Part shown: one piece after another, positions 7,068-10,631 of the stretch
Layout of the letters: the number at the start of each line of letters is the position of its first letter
Numbering within the stretch: the first letter of the stretch is position 1
Assembly (NCBI GenBank): GCA_041485385.1
Contig: JBGPJM010000177.1
Span: forward strand, 1-10,631
Origin: JBGPJM01 sp041485385
GTDB taxonomy: Bacteria > Planctomycetota > Phycisphaerae > Phycisphaerales > UBA1924
Reading direction: 5' to 3'
Length of the DNA stretch: 10,631 bases
Notes under the pieces: generated by a model
Database searches by the model: none
Seen by the model: only the letters and a program-made list of their open reading frames with translations
What the model was told of the DNA's origin: nothing
Made by a program: the position numbers and the translations under genes

Positions 7068-7913
7068 ATGCCGGAGACCGACCAACATCCGCGCCTCCCC
7101 TCAACCGGCTCGCTCCTCGACGACCTCGGCCCCGCCCCCGCCGCGCCAAGGCCCCGCGCCCAGGACCAGCTCCGCATCATCCTCGGCCGCCTCCGGCGCG
7201 ACGAGGACATGAAGTGGGCACGGCGCGTCGGCGCCATCGCGCTCGCCTGCATCGTCCTGGTCTGCGGCACGATGGGCGTCATGGCCCTTATCCCGCGCCC
7301 CGTCCCCAGCTACCTCGACGACCCCATGGACGACGTCTTGGACTTCACCCTCCTCAGCAGCGACTTCAACAAGCTCCCCCTCGAGAAGCGCCTGGCCCTC
7401 ATCAAGGACCTCATCCAGCGCCTCAAGACCATGTCCTCCTCGGATTCGGCCGTCATGGCCGCCTTCGCCGCCGGCATCAAGGAGCAGATGCGCAAGCAGG
7501 TCGAGCAGAACACCCGCCAGTTCGCGGCCGATGTCCTCGAGTCCTACGCGCGCGACTACGTCAAGGTCCCCCCCGACCACCAGCGCGAGTTCCTCGACCA
7601 GACCATCATCGGCTTCACCCGCATGATGGAGGACCTCTCCGGCGACAACAGCGGCCTCCCCGAGGACGAAGGCCAGCGCGTCGCCAAGATCAAGCAGCAG
7701 GCCAAGCGCGACCGCGACCGCATGAAGCAGGACGACAAGGGCCTCTCCCCCGGACGCGCCGCACGCCTCCTGGAGTTCATCCACCGCAACGACGCCAACG
7801 TCTCCGGCCCCGTCGAACGCGGCCACATGGCCAAGTTCATGCGCGATATGACGCGCCACCTCCGCGGCGAAGACCCCGCGACCGGGAAGCCCCTGCCCGA
7901 GCCCCCCGGCTGA
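7068..7913 (+). CDS. Single-pass membrane protein of unknown function
   Basis: I do not recognise this 281-residue protein. The first 50 residues are polar and proline-rich, then basic (RLRRDEDMKWARR). One hydrophobic segment follows at about 54-74 and PRPVPSYLDDP after it suggests a membrane-proximal linker. The basic residues before the helix predict an N-in, C-out topology, with the rest in the periplasm. Residues about 95-275 are charged and almost wholly helical, with repeated Lys/Arg/Gln/Glu patterns (for example 205-222) that could form coiled coils; there are no catalytic motifs and no cysteines outside the membrane helix. The tail is proline-rich (GKPLPEPPG). It begins 27 bases after the prepilin gene, so the two are probably cotranscribed and may act together at the envelope. 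An internal ATG at 7209 would give a short protein starting at the basic segment. The ribosome site before 7068 is weak. Confidence 0.75.
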   Translation: MPETDQHPRLPSTGSLLDDLGPAPAAPRPRAQDQLRIILGRLRRDEDMKWARRVGAIALACIVLVCGTMGVMALIPRPVPSYLDDPMDDVLDFTLLSSDFNKLPLEKRLALIKDLIQRLKTMSSSDSAVMAAFAAGIKEQMRKQVEQNTRQFAADVLESYARDYVKVPPDHQREFLDQTIIGFTRMMEDLSGDNSGLPEDEGQRVAKIKQQAKRDRDRMKQDDKGLSPGRAARLLEFIHRNDANVSGPVERGHMAKFMRDMTRHLRGEDPATGKPLPEPPG

Positions 7914-7948
7914 CACCGTGGAATCGGCGCCCGTTCAGAGCGCCCGAC

Positions 7949-9286
7949 CTACCGCCAATCCTGCCACATTCCCGGCGGCCCGAACCCCAGGTCGCTCACC
8001 GCCGGGTCCCCCACCACGACCGTGATCCGCTTCCTCAGCTCCGCCACCGGCGGCGGCAGGCGTTCCAGCGGCAGCCGCAGGTCCCTCAGGATCAGCCGCG
8101 CCAGCCCCACCAGCTGGCAATCCTCATCGCTCATCGCCCGCGCCAGGTACGGCACCGCGTCGTACCCAAGGCAGTAGAGGCACCGCACGCTGAACCGCGC
8201 ATCGCCCCACGTCCGGTTGTCGCGCAGGTGCTCGACCAGGATGGGGGCCGCGAGGTCCACCAGGCCCCTCCGCCCGGCATACCCCGCCGCGCCCGCGGCC
8301 AGCAGCCGGAGCTGCGCATCGTCCCCGCGCATCGCCCGCTCGAGGTGGGCATCGATCCGCTCGGGGAAGTGCGCGAGGAACCAGAATCCGTCCCGCGCGT
8401 TGGGCCCGAGCCCCGCCCCGAAGTTGATGCCGTCCGACCGCAGCCCCTCCACCGTCACGCGCAGGAGCGCCTCCGACGGGCACGCCCCGTCCTTCAGCGA
8501 GCGCATGGAGCGCCCGTAGTCGTTCACCGCGCACCGATCCCGCAACATCTCCGCGGCCAGCTGCCGCTGCTGGTAATCGGCCGATCCCAGCAGCCCCTCC
8601 AGCACCGCCCCGTCAACGGCCAGGCTCTCCAGTGCCTCCATGGCCTGCCACGCGTTGGAGGTTCGTCCATCGCCCCGGAGATCCTCCAGGAAGCCGGGAA
8701 CGACCAGCCGCCCCTGCCACGCGGAGAGCTTCTTCCGGCCGACCCGCCCGAGCAGCTCGCGGTACAGGCGTGTCGGCAGGCGGGCGCCAAGCGCCCGCTT
8801 GGCCAGCACCAGCACGGTGGTGGGGACGGAGCGTTGCCATTGTCCGTGCTTCAGGAACGGCACGCCGCGCGAGAGCATGAGCCCCACCAGCACCAGCACC
8901 ACACCGGCCCGCGCGGCCCGGAAGCGGTAGATGCGCCGCAGCCCCTGGCGGGCCGGGACGAGCGTTCGCCCGCACTCCGGGCAGGTCACCTCGCCTAATG
9001 GGCCGCCGGGTAGCCCGGAGAGGTCGTACCCGCACGGGCGCACGAAAACCCGCCACCACCCCACCCGCCCCGGCCCCGGACAGAAGCACCCAAGCCCCCC
9101 GCGCACCCGAGCCCACCCCGATCTCGCTCCTAGCCTCCCCCAAATCCAAAATCCAAAATCCCCAATCCAAAATCGCCCCCTCCAAGCCCACCACACAAGC
9201 AGCAGACACCCCACCAGGGCCAGCGCGGCCCCGGCCCATCGCGAGGCCGCCTCGATGAGCGGCCAGTTGGCCCGGAGGACGTTCAT
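7949..9286 (-). CDS. Membrane protein with CGYDL zinc-ribbon-like motif and HEAT-like repeats
   Basis: A 445-residue protein whose role is not known; HEAT-like repeats usually mediate protein binding. Residues 16-34 are a strong membrane helix, and a second lies at about 126-139. Between them sit CGYDLSGLP (85-93) and CPECG (102-106), the zinc-knuckle pair common in planctomycete membrane proteins. Residues about 212-405 are helical pairs resembling HEAT repeats, clearest at 312-400 (AQLRLLAAGAAGYAG, then RFSVRCLYCLGYDAVPYLARAM). Residues 37-79, just before the knuckle, are odd: they include a WIGDFGFWIWG segment encoded by a heptamer repeat array (9140-9174), followed by a Gly/Arg-rich low-complexity stretch. 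The usual first Cys of the knuckle (CxxCGYDL) is replaced by Val82. It could be a damaged gene or one tolerating an in-frame insertion. ATG 9286 is chosen because the coherent hydrophobic N-terminus follows it; the ribosome site is poor. It converges on the upstream plus-strand gene with only 35 bases between them. Confidence 0.75.
   Translation of the reverse strand: MNVLRANWPLIEAASRWAGAALALVGCLLLVWWAWRGRFWIGDFGFWIWGRLGARSGWARVRGGLGCFCPGPGRVGWWRVFVRPCGYDLSGLPGGPLGEVTCPECGRTLVPARQGLRRIYRFRAARAGVVLVLVGLMLSRGVPFLKHGQWQRSVPTTVLVLAKRALGARLPTRLYRELLGRVGRKKLSAWQGRLVVPGFLEDLRGDGRTSNAWQAMEALESLAVDGAVLEGLLGSADYQQRQLAAEMLRDRCAVNDYGRSMRSLKDGACPSEALLRVTVEGLRSDGINFGAGLGPNARDGFWFLAHFPERIDAHLERAMRGDDAQLRLLAAGAAGYAGRRGLVDLAAPILVEHLRDNRTWGDARFSVRCLYCLGYDAVPYLARAMSDEDCQLVGLARLILRDLRLPLERLPPPVAELRKRITVVVGDPAVSDLGFGPPGMWQDWR
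9140..9174. repeat. CCAAAAT-type heptamer tandem repeat inside a gene
   Basis: Five units run in a row on the plus strand: CCAAAT, CCAAAAT, CCAAAAT, a variant (CCCCAAT), then CCAAAAT. The array is far richer in A and T than its surroundings. On the minus strand it is read in frame as FWIGDFGFWIW within the zinc-ribbon/HEAT protein. Heptamer arrays of this kind normally occur between genes; the cyanobacterial short tandemly repeated repetitive sequences are a similar class, though no relationship is claimed. Confidence 0.75.
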
Positions 9287-9469
9287 GTTGAGGGGTGCCT
9301 ATGTATCGGCAGGAGGGGCGGAGTGGGAGCAGCCGAAGCTCTCCGCGCCCGATGGTGCGTCATCTCATCTCACTTCCGCTGCCCGTCTTCCGTGTGCAGC
9401 AGCGAGAATGCGAGGTAGTATTGAACCAGCGGGCCTCTTCTGGTCCGTCTCTTCACGGGAAGCAGCAGA

Positions 9470-10631
<1,162 letters not shown>

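Noticed and set aside
6336..7916. Minus-strand frames opposite the prepilin gene (6336-7031) and the membrane protein gene (7101-7916)
   Set aside because: Val/Ala/Gly/Asp/Glu-rich antisense shadows; the plus-strand products have credible targeting signals.
7926..7944. GGCGC/GCGCC hairpin between the convergent genes as a bidirectional terminator
   Set aside because: A five-bp stem with a nine-base loop and no T-run on either strand is not enough.
7214..8998. 594-codon plus-strand frame across the membrane protein gene and the antisense of the HEAT-like gene
   Set aside because: Composition is Arg/Pro/His-rich as expected of out-of-frame GC-rich DNA; both overlapped genes are better supported.
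9140..9174. CRISPR-like or mobile-element origin of the AT-richer array
   Set aside because: Units are seven bases with no spacers, no inverted ends and no target duplication that I can see.

Overview
The window is very GC-rich, with third codon positions that are mostly C. It reads as part of a chromosome from a member of the Planctomycetota, most likely the class Phycisphaerae. This is inferred from several signatures found together: a secreted protein ending in a tandem dockerin whose last two residues are Gly-Cys, a CGYDL...CPEC zinc-ribbon membrane protein with HEAT-like repeats, a prepilin with an AFTLIE leader, and a secreted FGE-like (SUMF1-type) protein ending in a PEP-CTERM-like tripartite tail. 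The last 92 bases are pure C. That is almost certainly a sequencing or assembly artefact, so the window looks like a complete contig from a draft or metagenome assembly, with gene 1 possibly cut at the left end and gene 7 cut at the right.

Layout, left to right. 15-2294 (+): a two-domain glycosyltransferase, GT2 then GT4, probably the tail of a surface-polysaccharide cluster. 2295-2630: a gap with no gene seen, ending in a convincing sigma70-like promoter (2530-2558) and a strong Shine-Dalgarno (2619-2624). 2631-5159 (+): an 842-residue, Cys-rich, secreted multidomain protein ending in a GC-type dockerin. It is followed by a textbook intrinsic terminator (5199-5236), so this gene looks like a single-gene transcription unit. 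5285-6169 (+): lpxC, the committed step of lipid A synthesis. 6342-7040 (+): a prepilin-like protein. 7068-7913 (+): an unrecognised single-pass membrane protein 27 bases further on, probably cotranscribed. 7949-9286 (-): a convergent CGYDL zinc-ribbon/HEAT-like membrane protein interrupted in frame by an AT-richer heptamer repeat array. 9470-10540 (+): a divergent gene for a secreted FGE-like protein with a PEP-CTERM-like tail, which has no stop codon before the poly-C tract.

The common theme is the cell envelope and surface: glycan synthesis, lipid A, a dockerin-bearing exoprotein, a pseudopilin and a tail-anchored surface protein. There is no CRISPR array, transposase, tRNA, rRNA or defence system in the window, and I do not see a clear new multi-gene system. 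The most unusual items are the in-frame heptamer repeat next to an incomplete zinc ribbon, the tandem six-cysteine modules beside the GC-type dockerin, and the FGE-like domain without the catalytic cysteines.
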